From positions 14,833 through 78,832 of the forward strand of contig CAJUFX010000012.1 in NCBI GenBank assembly GCA_910586395.1: 64,000 nt of DNA. The letters are read 5' to 3'. The position numbers and the translations under genes are program-made. Below, in pieces: positions 8,610 through 18,400 of the stretch (positions are counted from its first letter, which is position 1; each line of letters starts with the position of its first letter). This stretch comes from an uncultured Bacteroidales bacterium. GTDB taxonomy: Bacteria > Bacteroidota > Bacteroidia > Bacteroidales > P3. The notes beneath the pieces were generated by a model that saw only the letters and a list, made by a program, of their open reading frames with translations, searched no databases and had not been told where the DNA came from.

Positions 8610-8936
8610 TTTGTTATGTGTCCCTTGTATTGTCATTGGTTCCGCAAGTTGCGGGCCTGCGGCATACCCGTCGTTTGCATTCCCTAAAACTACAAACTTT
8701 TCAGGATTAGGCAAAATTTGTCCGGTCTTTTTGGGCCGGTGGAAATCCGTAAGCCGGTATCCTGCTATGACGCCTACGGAAAAAATTCGTATCTTCGCAA
8801 GGCATACGGGTGACCCGACGGGCGGCCGCGGCGGTCGTTTCCCGTCCGCGGCCTGAGATTGGAAGCTTGTGGCGCGAGGCTTTCGGTTGACCTGTGGCGC
8901 GCGACTTGCGGTTCGCCTGTGGCCGTCGCTAACTTG
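8610..8936. other. divergent intergenic region between yhcG and LD-carboxypeptidase
   Basis: 327 bp without a supported gene. It holds a weak promoter-like TATCTTCG at about 8783-8791 pointing right, and an imperfect direct repeat of about 25 bp (TGTGGCGCG...GGTT) at about 8869-8918. No RNA gene or riboswitch was recognised. Confidence 0.4.
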
Positions 8937-9923
8937 ATGACGAAGATGCGTATGGAGGAACAAAAAATACGGATTCCGCCGTTTTTAAAGGCGGGTGACA
9001 GGGTGGCCCTCGTTTCGCCGGCCGGCTGCATAGAGCCGGCTTGTCTGGAACGCGGCATCCGGCAGTTGTCCGAATGGGGCTTGCAGCCCGTCGTGGGGCC
9101 GCATGCGCTGGACCGCGCGGCCTTGTTCGCCGGCCGGCGGGAAGACCGCCTGCGGGATTTGCAATGGGCGTTGGACGATCCGGAAATCAAGGCCGTCATC
9201 GCGACGCGCGGCGGCTACGGCACGGCCTCGCTCATAGACGATTTGGATTTTTCGGCTTTTGGCCGCCATCCTAAATGGGTCGTGGGTTTCAGCGACCTGA
9301 CGGTGTTGCTTTCGCATCTGCAGCGGAACCTGCATGTCGCGTCGCTGCACGCCGCCATGCCGCAGACCTATCCGCAGGCGGTCGAAAAGGCCCCCTTGTC
9401 CCATCCGGCTTTGGCGACGCTCCGCCGCGCGCTCTTCGGCGAACCGCTCGGCTACGCGGCCTTGCCGCCGCATCCGGCCGGCCGGGCGGGCGTGGCGCGC
9501 GCCCCATTGATCGGCGGCAACCTCTCGGTGCTTTACAGCCTGCGCGGAACCCCTACCGACATAGACCCCGCCGGCAAAATCCTGTTCATCGAGGATCTAA
9601 ACGAACTGGATTACCATGTGGACCGCATGTTGCTCAACCTCTACCGCGGCGGCTGGTTCGACCGTCTGGCGGGGCTCGTCGTGGGCGCGTTCACCGGCAT
9701 CCGCGCCGGCGCGCGGCCGTTGGAAGAAAGCGTGACGGAAACCGTGGAACGCTATGTGTCGGCCGCCTATGCCAAGGGCGCGCGCTATCCCGTGTATTAC
9801 GACTTCCCGGCCGGCCATATCGAAAACCACCACGCGCTCTATATGGGCGTGCCGGCCGAACTGCGCGTCGGCGCGCCGGATCAGGCCGACTCCCTCGTAT
9901 TCGATACCAATTCAAATGTCTGA
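8937..9923 (+). CDS. LD-carboxypeptidase (peptidase family S66)
   Basis: About 328 residues from the ATG at 8937 (8946 and 8952 are equally possible). Family S66 enzymes trim the L,D-linked terminal D-Ala from muropeptides during cell-wall recycling. The start has the usual FLKAGDRVALVSPAG. The serine nucleophile lies in GFSDLTVL, the triad Glu in FIEDLNELDYHVDRML and the His in FPAGHIENHHAL. No signal peptide is seen, in keeping with cytoplasmic members. Its stop overlaps, or sits 4 bp before, the start of the next gene, so the two are probably translated together. Confidence 0.93.
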   Translation: MTKMRMEEQKIRIPPFLKAGDRVALVSPAGCIEPACLERGIRQLSEWGLQPVVGPHALDRAALFAGRREDRLRDLQWALDDPEIKAVIATRGGYGTASLIDDLDFSAFGRHPKWVVGFSDLTVLLSHLQRNLHVASLHAAMPQTYPQAVEKAPLSHPALATLRRALFGEPLGYAALPPHPAGRAGVARAPLIGGNLSVLYSLRGTPTDIDPAGKILFIEDLNELDYHVDRMLLNLYRGGWFDRLAGLVVGAFTGIRAGARPLEESVTETVERYVSAAYAKGARYPVYYDFPAGHIENHHALYMGVPAELRVGAPDQADSLVFDTNSNV

Positions 9924-9927
9924 AATC

Positions 9928-11772
9928 ATGAAAACAATTGAAAACACCGCCGCGGTCTCCGGCAAGAAACGGCCCGTTTCCGTGCCGGCCGTCCCGAAAG
10001 TGCCGAGAACACCGAAAACGCCAGAAACGCCGGCCTCCGCGGAAGACGCCGCCCGTTTGGAAAAGCTTTCCAGCGCGTACAGCCTCTCCGACATGGAGAT
10101 CTTCATTTTTCCGGACTTGATGTACGCGCTCGTCGTCGCCAATATCCTCTCGCCCGAACTTTGGGCGTGGAAAAATGATCCGTGGTTCGCGAACATCGAG
10201 AAAAAGTCGTTCAACTATAAATTGAACCGCATCAAGCAGTATATCATGGATCACTTCGTGTTCAACCTGGACTTGGACACCTGGGGGCTCACGACCAAGG
10301 AGACCGAAATCAACCGTTTCAAAGGATTCGTCGATATGGCCGCGCTCAAAGTGTCGAACGCGCTGTTCGGCTACGAGGGCGACAAATACTATTTCGATAT
10401 CGACATCCGCCGTCATTTCGGTCTGGACCGTTACGACGACGAGCGGATTCCGTATTGGAAGACCGAGACCGTCGAAGCCATGAAGGCGTTCCGCTACAAG
10501 GAAGGTTACAGCACCGGCGCGGGCGAATGCGTCTCGCTGGCCGCGCTCTATGTGGCCGCCATGTTCGTGGTCGGCCATATCCCGCTCGAAAAGATGTTCA
10601 TGATCGCGACGCCGCTTCATTCGCAGAATTTCATGGCCGAGGGCGAGGGCTTCATGACCAACAACCGCCGGATCGTCACGAAAAAGATGTGGTACAACGG
10701 CACCGAGATTTCGGCCAAGGCGCGGCGCGCGGTCGAACACGAGAAAATTACGATTGTTTCGCATGTAAGCGGCTATATCCATACGTTTTATGAAAAGGCG
10801 ACGATTGATCCGGCGGCTTACGGCGATTTTCAAAAGCGTTTCCGCGCCTATCTGTCCGCGCCGCTGACGTTCGAGACGTTCGCCAACTTCTTGTTCAGCC
10901 GTGAAAAATATTGGGACTGTTTTCAATATGCGCACCGTCACAACGGCAAGACCTGTTATCTGCCGATGCGCGGTATCTTCAACGCGCAGCGTTCGAGCAA
11001 GAACCGTTTCGACAACGAGAGCCGTCCGGCTTTGTTGCAGGAGATGGAGGCGCAGGCGTTTTCGCTTTCGCGCCTGCCGGAAAAAATCGTGATCAACGAG
11101 GTGGAGGACTATCTGTATCTGCATCCGGAGGGCGATTTCGCGCAGTATGAACATTACTTCCTGAAAGAATTGCTGATCGGGCATTGCGCCAACGTGCACG
11201 AACTGTTCGCGGAACTCAAGGCGTTCCTGCAGGTGGAGCCGCGCTTGCCGGAAGCCGCCGACAAGCGGTTCGAGACGGAGGCGGCCTGGACGCTCGCGCC
11301 CGGTTTGACGCGGGAGGCCTGTCACGATTATGTCTATGCGCAGGCGGCGGCCGGCGCGGCGTGGGCGGATCTCGCGCTCTATGCCTACCGCGACATGCTG
11401 GCGGTGGAATGGCCGCCGTTCCTGAAAGCGGCCGTCGAACGCAATCCGGTCGGTCTCGCGCTATGCGGCGGCTTGTCGGACGCGGACGTCTATGCACGCC
11501 TGCAGGCCTTGCCGTCGGTCTCCATCTACGAGGAGGATTTCCGTCTCGCGCAACCGGACGAAGTATGGAACTACGGGCGCGGCGACGGTTTGGAGAAGGC
11601 CGTCGCGTTGCTGTCGGTACTCAAACGCCGTCATCCCGATACCGTCTATCGCCTTACCGTCGGCCAACAGGCGGCCGTCGAAGCCGTCACGGAAGGGGCG
11701 GTGCCGGCGTCCGCCGTTTCCTATGTCTTTCCCTCCCGGAAAAAAGTCGGTTCCCGGACGTTCACGGTATAA
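9928..11772 (+). CDS. hypothetical protein with transglutaminase-like core
   Basis: 614 residues from the ATG at 9928; an alternative ATG at 9916 would overlap the LD-carboxypeptidase stop. There is no signal peptide or membrane segment. The N-terminus is Pro/Thr/Lys-rich, and the central region has GECVSLAALYVAAMF followed by ATPLHSQNF, a Cys then His arrangement resembling the transglutaminase/papain-like fold. This assignment is tentative and a third catalytic residue was not identified. The C-terminal third is unrecognised. Coupling to a peptidoglycan peptidase suggests a wall-linked or cytoplasmic protein-processing role, but this is inference. Confidence 0.7.
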   Translation: MKTIENTAAVSGKKRPVSVPAVPKVPRTPKTPETPASAEDAARLEKLSSAYSLSDMEIFIFPDLMYALVVANILSPELWAWKNDPWFANIEKKSFNYKLNRIKQYIMDHFVFNLDLDTWGLTTKETEINRFKGFVDMAALKVSNALFGYEGDKYYFDIDIRRHFGLDRYDDERIPYWKTETVEAMKAFRYKEGYSTGAGECVSLAALYVAAMFVVGHIPLEKMFMIATPLHSQNFMAEGEGFMTNNRRIVTKKMWYNGTEISAKARRAVEHEKITIVSHVSGYIHTFYEKATIDPAAYGDFQKRFRAYLSAPLTFETFANFLFSREKYWDCFQYAHRHNGKTCYLPMRGIFNAQRSSKNRFDNESRPALLQEMEAQAFSLSRLPEKIVINEVEDYLYLHPEGDFAQYEHYFLKELLIGHCANVHELFAELKAFLQVEPRLPEAADKRFETEAAWTLAPGLTREACHDYVYAQAAAGAAWADLALYAYRDMLAVEWPPFLKAAVERNPVGLALCGGLSDADVYARLQALPSVSIYEEDFRLAQPDEVWNYGRGDGLEKAVALLSVLKRRHPDTVYRLTVGQQAAVEAVTEGAVPASAVSYVFPSRKKVGSRTFTV

Positions 11773-11785
11773 AAAACCATCCACC

Positions 11786-12748
11786 ATGTCGGACAAAAAA
11801 AAGGACCGGTCGCCGGTTTCGGAAAGGGAAAAAGGCATCTGCCGCGTGACGCTCGCGGGGAGCGTCGGCAATCTGCTGCTGGTGATTTTCAAATTCGCGG
11901 CGGGTATCTTCGGCCATAGCGCGGCCATGATCGCCGACGCGGTGCATTCGTTGTCGGATTTCGCGACGGACATCGTCGTCGTGGTCTTCGTGCGCATATC
12001 CGCCAAGCCGGCCGACGAGGACCATGATTACGGATACGGCAAGTACGAAACCTTGGCGACGGCCGTCATTGGACTGGTACTCTGCCTTGTAGCTGTCGGC
12101 ATCTTCCGGGGCGGCGTGCTGTCGGTGTGGCGGTTCCTGCATGGCGAAGCGTTGCCGCGGCCGGGGCTGTCGGCGTTGACGGCCGCCCTCGTTTCGGTCG
12201 TGGTCAAGGAAGCGCTTTATCATTATACGGTAATCCGTGGCAAAAGGTTGCAGTCGCAGGTCGTCGTGGCCAATGCGTGGCATCACCGCAGCGACGCCTT
12301 GTCTTCCGTCGGTACGGCCTTGGGCATAGGCGGCGCGATGTTTTTGGGCGAGAAATGGCGCGTTTTGGATCCGTTGGCCGCCATCGTCGTGAGCTTATTT
12401 ATTTTAAAGGTGGCGATCCAATTGCTCAAACCCTGTTTGGACGAATTGTTGGAGAAATCGTTGCCGCGCGAGGTGGAGAACCGGATTCGGGGCATCATCC
12501 TGTCGTTTCCGGGCGTGAGCGAACCGCACCACCTGCGCACGCGGCGCATCGGCAACCGTTACGCCATCGAAGTGCATGTGCGCATGGACGGCGACCTTTC
12601 GTTGCATGAGGCGCACGACCGCGCCACGGCCGTCGAACGGCGGCTCAAGGCGGAGTTCGGCCCGGACACCCATGTCGGCCTCCATGTGGAGCCGGCCGCG
12701 GACGTATCGCCCGGGGCGGATCCGGTAGGAACGGCTATGGGGCAATAG
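11786..12748 (+). CDS. cation diffusion facilitator family metal exporter
   Basis: A 320-residue inner-membrane protein that exchanges divalent metal (zinc, iron, manganese or cobalt) for protons. It has about six hydrophobic segments, with metal-binding motifs in membrane helices 2 and 5: DAVHSLSDFATD and HHRSDALSSVG. The cytoplasmic C-terminal domain (about residues 215-300) has the ferredoxin-like CDF tail with EVHVRMDGDLSLHEAHD. Metal specificity cannot be read from this. It follows the transglutaminase-like gene by 13 bp and probably shares its transcript. Confidence 0.94.
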   Translation: MSDKKKDRSPVSEREKGICRVTLAGSVGNLLLVIFKFAAGIFGHSAAMIADAVHSLSDFATDIVVVVFVRISAKPADEDHDYGYGKYETLATAVIGLVLCLVAVGIFRGGVLSVWRFLHGEALPRPGLSALTAALVSVVVKEALYHYTVIRGKRLQSQVVVANAWHHRSDALSSVGTALGIGGAMFLGEKWRVLDPLAAIVVSLFILKVAIQLLKPCLDELLEKSLPREVENRIRGIILSFPGVSEPHHLRTRRIGNRYAIEVHVRMDGDLSLHEAHDRATAVERRLKAEFGPDTHVGLHVEPAADVSPGADPVGTAMGQ

Positions 12749-12808
12749 GGAAGCGGCGGCGGTTTTGCCCTAAAGCGGCGCCCGCTTGTTTCTGCGCTTA
12801 AATTACGT

Positions 12809-12816
12809 TAATTTTG
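12809..12816 (+). promoter_or_regulatory. promoter of the M13 peptidase gene
   Basis: TAATTTTG matches TAnnTTTG, with TTG at 12786-12788, 20 bases upstream. It decides the start: an upstream frame opening at 12818 would begin at the transcription start, so the lipoprotein ATG at 12881 is preferred. Confidence 0.75.
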
Positions 12817-12880
12817 TGTGCCCTTGATAAGGTGGGAAGCGGGCATGGATTTGGAAAACTACATAAACCATAAAGAAGAT

Positions 12881-14902
12881 ATGAAACATTGGATGATTTT
12901 GCCGGTGGCGTGCGCCATGTTGTTGGGTACGGCCTGCAAACAGCAACGTCAATCTTTGGATTTGACGAACTTGGACACTTCGGTCGATCCGAAGCAGGAC
13001 TTCTATCAATACGCCTGCGGCGGGTGGATGGCCAAGAATCCGTTATCGGGCGAGTATTCCCGTTACGGGGCGTTTGACCAACTGCGCGAGACGAGTCAGA
13101 ATCAGTTGAAGACGCTGATCGTGGATTTGGCCGCCAAGGCGGATAAGGAAACGGGTCTGGCCAAGAAAATCGGCGTGTTGTACAATATGGCGATGGATTC
13201 GGTCAAGTTGAACGAACAAGGTATGGAGCCGGTCCGTCCGTTGCTGGAAAACATCCGGGCGTTGGACGGCAAGGCCGCGACGATGAAGGCGTTGGCCGGT
13301 CTTCACCACATGGGGATTATGCCGTTTTTCTTTTTCTATGTCGCGCCCGACGTCGAAAACAGCGAAGCCAACCTGCTGAACATCGAACAGGGCGGTTTGG
13401 GTATGCCTGACCGCAGCTATTATCTGGAACAGGACGAGAACAATAAGAAGATCCGGGCGGCTTACGTCCAAATGATGGAGAAAATGTTCGTGCTGTACGG
13501 CACGACGCCCGACGAAGCCCGCGCCAAGGCGGCCGACGTGCTGGCGTTGGAAAGCCGCATCGCCGCCGCCCATTTCACGCGCGAGGAATGCCGCGTGCCG
13601 AAAAACAACTTCAACCGCCTGACGGTGGCCGAATTGCAGAAACTGTTTCCGGCTTTGGATTGGACGGCGTATCTGGCCGAACTCTCGCCCAAGTATAACG
13701 TGACCGAATTGAGCGTTTCGCAGTTGCCGACGATGCAGAAACTGGCCGGCATTGTGGAGAAAGCCTCGGCGGAAGAGCTTAAGGCATATTACGAGTGGAA
13801 TGTCATCCGTTCGTCGGCTTCGTACGTGAGCGACGAAATCTACGCGCAGTCGTTCGATTTCTACGGCCGCACGCTGTCGGGAAAGCAGGAGATGCGCGCC
13901 CGTTGGAAACGCGCCGTGGATTTGGTCGATGGCGTTTTGGGCGAAGGTTTGGGCGAACTTTACGTAGCCCGTTATTTCCCGCCCGAGGCCAAAGCCCGCA
14001 TGGTGGAACTGGTCGATAACGTCAAGGCGGCTATGGATGAACGTTTCGATAAAAACCAATGGATGAGCGATGAAACCAAGGCGAAGGCCAAAGATAAATT
14101 GGCTTCCGTGCTGGTCAAGGTGGGCTATCCCGATGAGTTCCGCAGTTACGACGATTTGTTGATCGAAGACGATGCTTTGTTTAACAATGTATTGCGCTCC
14201 AATCGGTTTGACTACGACTATATGATGAGCAAGTTGGGCGAACCGGTCGATCGCAACGAATGGCAGATGACGCCGCAGACCGTGAACGCCTACTACAACC
14301 CGACAACGAACGAAATCTGTTTCCCGGCGGCGATTCTGCAGGTACCGTTCTTCTATATGTACGGCGACGACGCCATCAACTACGGTGCGATAGGGGTCGT
14401 TATCGCGCACGAGATGACGCACGGTTTCGACGATCAGGGCCGTCAGTTCGACAAGAACGGTAACCTGAAAGACTGGTGGACGGCCGAAGACGCCGAGAAG
14501 TTCGGCGAACGGGCCCAGCGTCTGGTCGAACATTTCGATCAGATTGTCGTCATCGACTCCTTGCATGCCAACGGCCGTTTCACGCTGGGCGAGAACATCG
14601 CCGACAACGGCGGCCTCAACATTTCGTATGCCGCGTTGCAACGCGCGTTGCAACAGCATCCGGAAGGCGAAATCGATGGTTTCACGCCGGCGCAGCGTTT
14701 CTTCCTTTCCTATGCCAACGTATGGGCGGGCAATGTACGCGACGAGGAAATCCGCCGTCTGACGATGATCGACCCGCACTCCTTGGGTCGCTGGCGCGTG
14801 AACGGCACGTTGCCGCATGTGGCCGAGTTCCTCGAAGCCTTCGACATCCATGAAGGCGATGCGATGTGGCTCGCGCCCGAAAAACGCGCCGTCATCTGGT
14901 AA
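12881..14902 (+). CDS. pepO: M13 family (neprilysin/PepO-like) zinc metallopeptidase lipoprotein
   Basis: 673 residues starting with a lipoprotein signal (CAMLLGTACKQ, Cys about residue 18), so it is exported and membrane-anchored. The mature part begins with the M13 signature DPKQDFYQYACGGWM. Catalytic motifs in order: NAYYNPTTNEICFPA, the zinc site VIAHEMTHGFDDQGRQFD (HExxH), and GENIADNGGL with the third zinc ligand Glu region. The length matches full M13 enzymes (about 670-700). Such enzymes cut oligopeptides at the cell surface or in the periplasm. It is transcribed alone and closed by a strong terminator at 14961. Confidence 0.96.
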   Translation: MKHWMILPVACAMLLGTACKQQRQSLDLTNLDTSVDPKQDFYQYACGGWMAKNPLSGEYSRYGAFDQLRETSQNQLKTLIVDLAAKADKETGLAKKIGVLYNMAMDSVKLNEQGMEPVRPLLENIRALDGKAATMKALAGLHHMGIMPFFFFYVAPDVENSEANLLNIEQGGLGMPDRSYYLEQDENNKKIRAAYVQMMEKMFVLYGTTPDEARAKAADVLALESRIAAAHFTREECRVPKNNFNRLTVAELQKLFPALDWTAYLAELSPKYNVTELSVSQLPTMQKLAGIVEKASAEELKAYYEWNVIRSSASYVSDEIYAQSFDFYGRTLSGKQEMRARWKRAVDLVDGVLGEGLGELYVARYFPPEAKARMVELVDNVKAAMDERFDKNQWMSDETKAKAKDKLASVLVKVGYPDEFRSYDDLLIEDDALFNNVLRSNRFDYDYMMSKLGEPVDRNEWQMTPQTVNAYYNPTTNEICFPAAILQVPFFYMYGDDAINYGAIGVVIAHEMTHGFDDQGRQFDKNGNLKDWWTAEDAEKFGERAQRLVEHFDQIVVIDSLHANGRFTLGENIADNGGLNISYAALQRALQQHPEGEIDGFTPAQRFFLSYANVWAGNVRDEEIRRLTMIDPHSLGRWRVNGTLPHVAEFLEAFDIHEGDAMWLAPEKRAVIW

Positions 14903-14960
14903 GCGTTTCGGAAATCGTCCGTCGGTTTTTGGGGCGGACATGACCGTTGAGGTAAGTTCA

Positions 14961-14994
14961 AGGCGGCGGCTCCGTAAGGGGTCGCCGCTTTTGT
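14961..14994 (+). terminator. terminator after M13 peptidase (copy 1 of a duplicated sequence)
   Basis: GCGGCG and CGCCGC arms enclose CTCCGTAAGGGGT, then TTTTG. The 32 bases 14961-14992 are identical to 20351-20382. Confidence 0.8.
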
Positions 14995-15015
14995 TGTTTA
15001 TGTCGAAAAAAATGG

Positions 15016-15023
15016 TATATTTG
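15016..15023 (+). promoter_or_regulatory. TAnnTTTG promoter element
   Basis: TATATTTG, with TTG at 14994-14996. It is the best candidate promoter for the large surface protein gene, which starts about 390 bases further on. Confidence 0.6.
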
Positions 15024-15051
15024 TAAGTTGAACCATTTCGTTAAGCCATGA

Positions 15052-15080
15052 GCAGAAGCCAAGCTTGCTTGGATTATGCC
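15052..15080. repeat. hairpin-forming intergenic repeat, copy near 15 kb
   Basis: GCAGAAGCCAAGCTTGCTTGG followed by ATTATGCC resembles 4225-4250 base for base apart from three inserted and two changed bases. The CCAAG/CTTGG core is self-complementary. Confidence 0.5.
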
Positions 15081-15414
15081 ATGGCGAGAAATGGTGCGCG
15101 AAAGCGAACGTTTTGATTCAGCCAAACGAGCCCTCGAAAACTTGTTTTCCGACGGCCGTGGCGCAAATTGAGCGTAGCGAAATCATTCACTCCGCTATGT
15201 ACGATTATGTCGTGAATAAAACGTGCCTTGAAAAGGAAGATTTTGGAAGCGGTCGGAATCCGGTGGCGTCCGTGACGATGGAACCGAAGCCCGTACTTCA
15301 TGTTGAGAGATAGTTAAGAAACAAAACAGCGGTGCATGGAACAAACGGAATGATAATCGCCGGGAAACGGCGGTCATTTATAATGAACCTAATTATTCAC
15401 TAAATTTAAGGATT

Positions 15415-18400
15415 ATGAGACATTTATGGAAAACGGCCATCATGGCGGTCGTATTATCGTTGATAGGCGGCTTTATGCCGATCCATCTGCAAGCCCAACA
15501 GCGTTATCTGGAAGACAATTTCGAATATAATGTAGGCGATTTGACAGGTCAGGGCGGTTGGTTGTCAAACAGAACTTCTACAAACGATCTTTTGGTCGAG
15601 GAGTTGGCCATGAGTTGGGAAAATTATGCTTCGACGGTCAAGGCGGTTCGTTTTCCCGCCGCTTCGGCCGATAAATTGTCCCGACAGTTCAATATGGATT
15701 TGATAGCGTCGGGTAGTGTCTATTATTCGTTTCTGTTGCGCGTGCATGATCTGGCGGGAACGAACGCTTTCATAGGCATGGGAGCGGCCGGCGAGAATAA
15801 TTCGCAGGTGTTCGGGCAGGTCGCCGTCAAGAAAAATGCAGACGATGCGACAAAATTTCATATCGGAGTCGCCCGAAAAGGTTCCGTCAGTACGGCCGAT
15901 TGGTCTGCGGAGATTTATGATATGACCGAACCTTTGCTGGTCATCGTCAAATATACGTTTGTAGGCGCCGAAGCCAAAGACGATGAAGTCGTGCTGTATG
16001 CGGCTCCGGTCTCTTTGGAACAGGAACCCGGAACCCCGACTTCGCGCCATTCTGGAACCAACCAAATGGATTGTCCCGGTATGAACGCGGTTATGTTTTA
16101 CCCGGCGGGTACGAGTATGAATAAGAATGCCGATGTCAGCATTTCCGCTTTGCGCGTGGCACCCACTTGGGAGGGTTTGTTCGCCGAGACACCCGATGCG
16201 CCCAAGCCGGTGTTTTCCGTGCAGTATGTGGATCAGGGCGGGCAAGGGCCCGTTTATGTCTTGCAATACACCAAGACCACGGCGCATTTCACCGTCAAGG
16301 CCGAGAACTTGACCGGCGATGTGACGTTGGTGCCGCCCGCACAGGCCGGGATTACATTCGACAAGACGACGCTGTCGAAAGAGAAACTGGAAAGTGCCGA
16401 CGGCGAGATGCTGACCGTGACGCTGGATGCGGATTTGGTCAATGTCAATCATCAATCCGCCGTTATCGGCTTTCAAACGGAGGGTTTGGACGATCCTTAC
16501 GGATATACGTTGGAATGGATTGTCCTGACCGTTGAAAAACAGGCTTCCATAGCGGCCTTGAAAGAGAAACGTATCGACGAGACCGCCTATTATGCGTTGG
16601 ACGGTTTGGTCGTGACCCATGTCGATGCGTCCGCCTACGAAACGGAGGGACTGTATAAATACTACGCTCAGGATGAAACCGGCGGCATATTGATAGAAGA
16701 TGCCGGTATCGGTGCGTTTTTGAACCGGGTTTACGAGGTGGGCGACCGCTTGCCGTTGATGATCGGAACCGTGACGTCTCCCGGTATGATGACGCCCCTG
16801 TCGATGATTTTGGTAAGCGATCCGGGTGTGGCGGTTGCCAAGCGGGTGGCGGTGGAACCCGTTACCTTGACGTTGGCGGCCTTGCAGGCGGACAAGGCCC
16901 GTTACGCTTGTGTGTTGGTGAAAATCGAGCAAGTGGAGTTCTTCAACCGTATGGCCGAAGCGACGGCGGAGGGGATGTTTGCGGCCGCCGTGAAGAACTA
17001 TAAAATCCGCCAGACGGCGGAACAGGCGAATTTTAATGCCAGAACGCTGAACAACACGTTCGGAACGACCAAAATACCGTTGAAAGCGCATCTGACCGGT
17101 ATTTCCACCTCTGTAGGCGGTACGGTCATCGGCTTGCGTTCGCCGGCCGACATCACGGTGGTGGACGCGGGTGAAACGCCCGCCCCTGGCCCCGGAACCG
17201 ACCCTGACCCTGGTCCGGACGAACCCGGCGACGAGACGGTGGCCGGTGACAATCTGTTCGTGAACGCCGGTTTTGAGGAATGGGATGAAGCCGATGATTT
17301 CTATGTGGAAGGCAAACCGACCGATTGGGAGGTCAACATGGGAACGCCCTCCCCGAATGTTTTCGATATATATAAGATAGAAGGCGTAAAATCGCTGAAA
17401 GTCGTTTCTTCCGGTCCGCTGACCAATACGTTGCGGCAGACCGTTTCCGCCCAGTTCATCGCGGGCAAACCGTATCGCATCCGCATACCGTATTATATCG
17501 AGACCGGCACCGCCGACGGCCGGAATTTACAGTTGATTTCTTATTGGCAGGGCCCGGCTTCGGTCGGCGAGATGGAGCATGACGCGGCTATCCTCAACAA
17601 CGGTCAATATCTGACGACCAAGACCGGCCAATGGGATACGTTGGAATTCGTGACGACGGCGCCGGAACAGGCTACCGCGTTTTATTTCTCGTTGCGGCTC
17701 AATAAAGGGACGACGGTTTATTTCGATAATTTCTCGTTCTATCGCCTCGAAAAGGCTTCCGAAATCAAACCGCGTTTATTCGTCGATACCAAGTTTATGG
17801 GCACGGTCAAGGCTTTCCTTGGACAGTCCGACAGTTCGGCTTATGTCAGCGTCAGCGGCGAATTGCTGACCGCGCCGGTCCGCGTGGCCGTGGAGGGGAC
17901 GGATGCCGCCTGTTTTACCCCCGGTATGACGGAAATCGCCTTGAACGATCTGCCTCGGACGGTTAAGATTCATTATAAGCCAGTCGCAGCGGGTTTTCAT
18001 CATGCGGAACTGGTTTTCAGTAGCGAAGGCGCCGAAACCGTCCGCGTGCCGTTGAAAGCGACCGGGCAGGACGAGAACGCCAAACCGCAATTGTCGGTTC
18101 TGCCCGAAACCGTGGAAACGTTTACGGTATCTAAACCCGGTGAAATGCAGACCAAACAACTGCGGTTGTCGGCCATGAACATGAAAGACTACGTGCGTGC
18201 CAAAGTGGAGGGGGCGGATACGGGGACGTTCCGCCTGAGCACGACGATGTTCCTGCAGAACTTCGAAGACATGCCGTTGGATATAACCTATATGCCGCGC
18301 CGGGCCGGCGAACACGATATGACGCTCGTCATCTACAGTTTGCAGGATAAGGTGGAACGGCGCATTCCGTTGAAGGGCGTTTGTTCCGAAACGGTGGAGA

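Larger units (their letters stand above)
14995..15414. other. long leader/intergenic region before the 1631-residue surface protein
   Basis: 420 bp. It contains a good promoter at 15016-15023 (TATATTTG with TTG 19 bases upstream), then the hairpin repeat at 15052-15080. If that promoter serves the gene at 15415, the 5' leader is nearly 400 nt. An 82-codon frame at 15065-15313 is open but has no convincing features. Confidence 0.5.

Noticed and set aside
8610..8963. N-terminal extension of YhcG to 503 residues
   Set aside because: The added stretch lies in the divergent promoter region, is Pro/Arg/His-rich and exceeds the family length; the ATG at 8609 gives the usual size.
13043..14941. 632-codon open frame on the minus strand
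   Set aside because: Antisense to the M13 peptidase, which has all catalytic motifs; the translated shadow has no recognisable domain.
15065..15313. 82-codon frame upstream of the large surface protein
   Set aside because: It starts inside a hairpin repeat, has no ribosomal or promoter support and no protein-like pattern.
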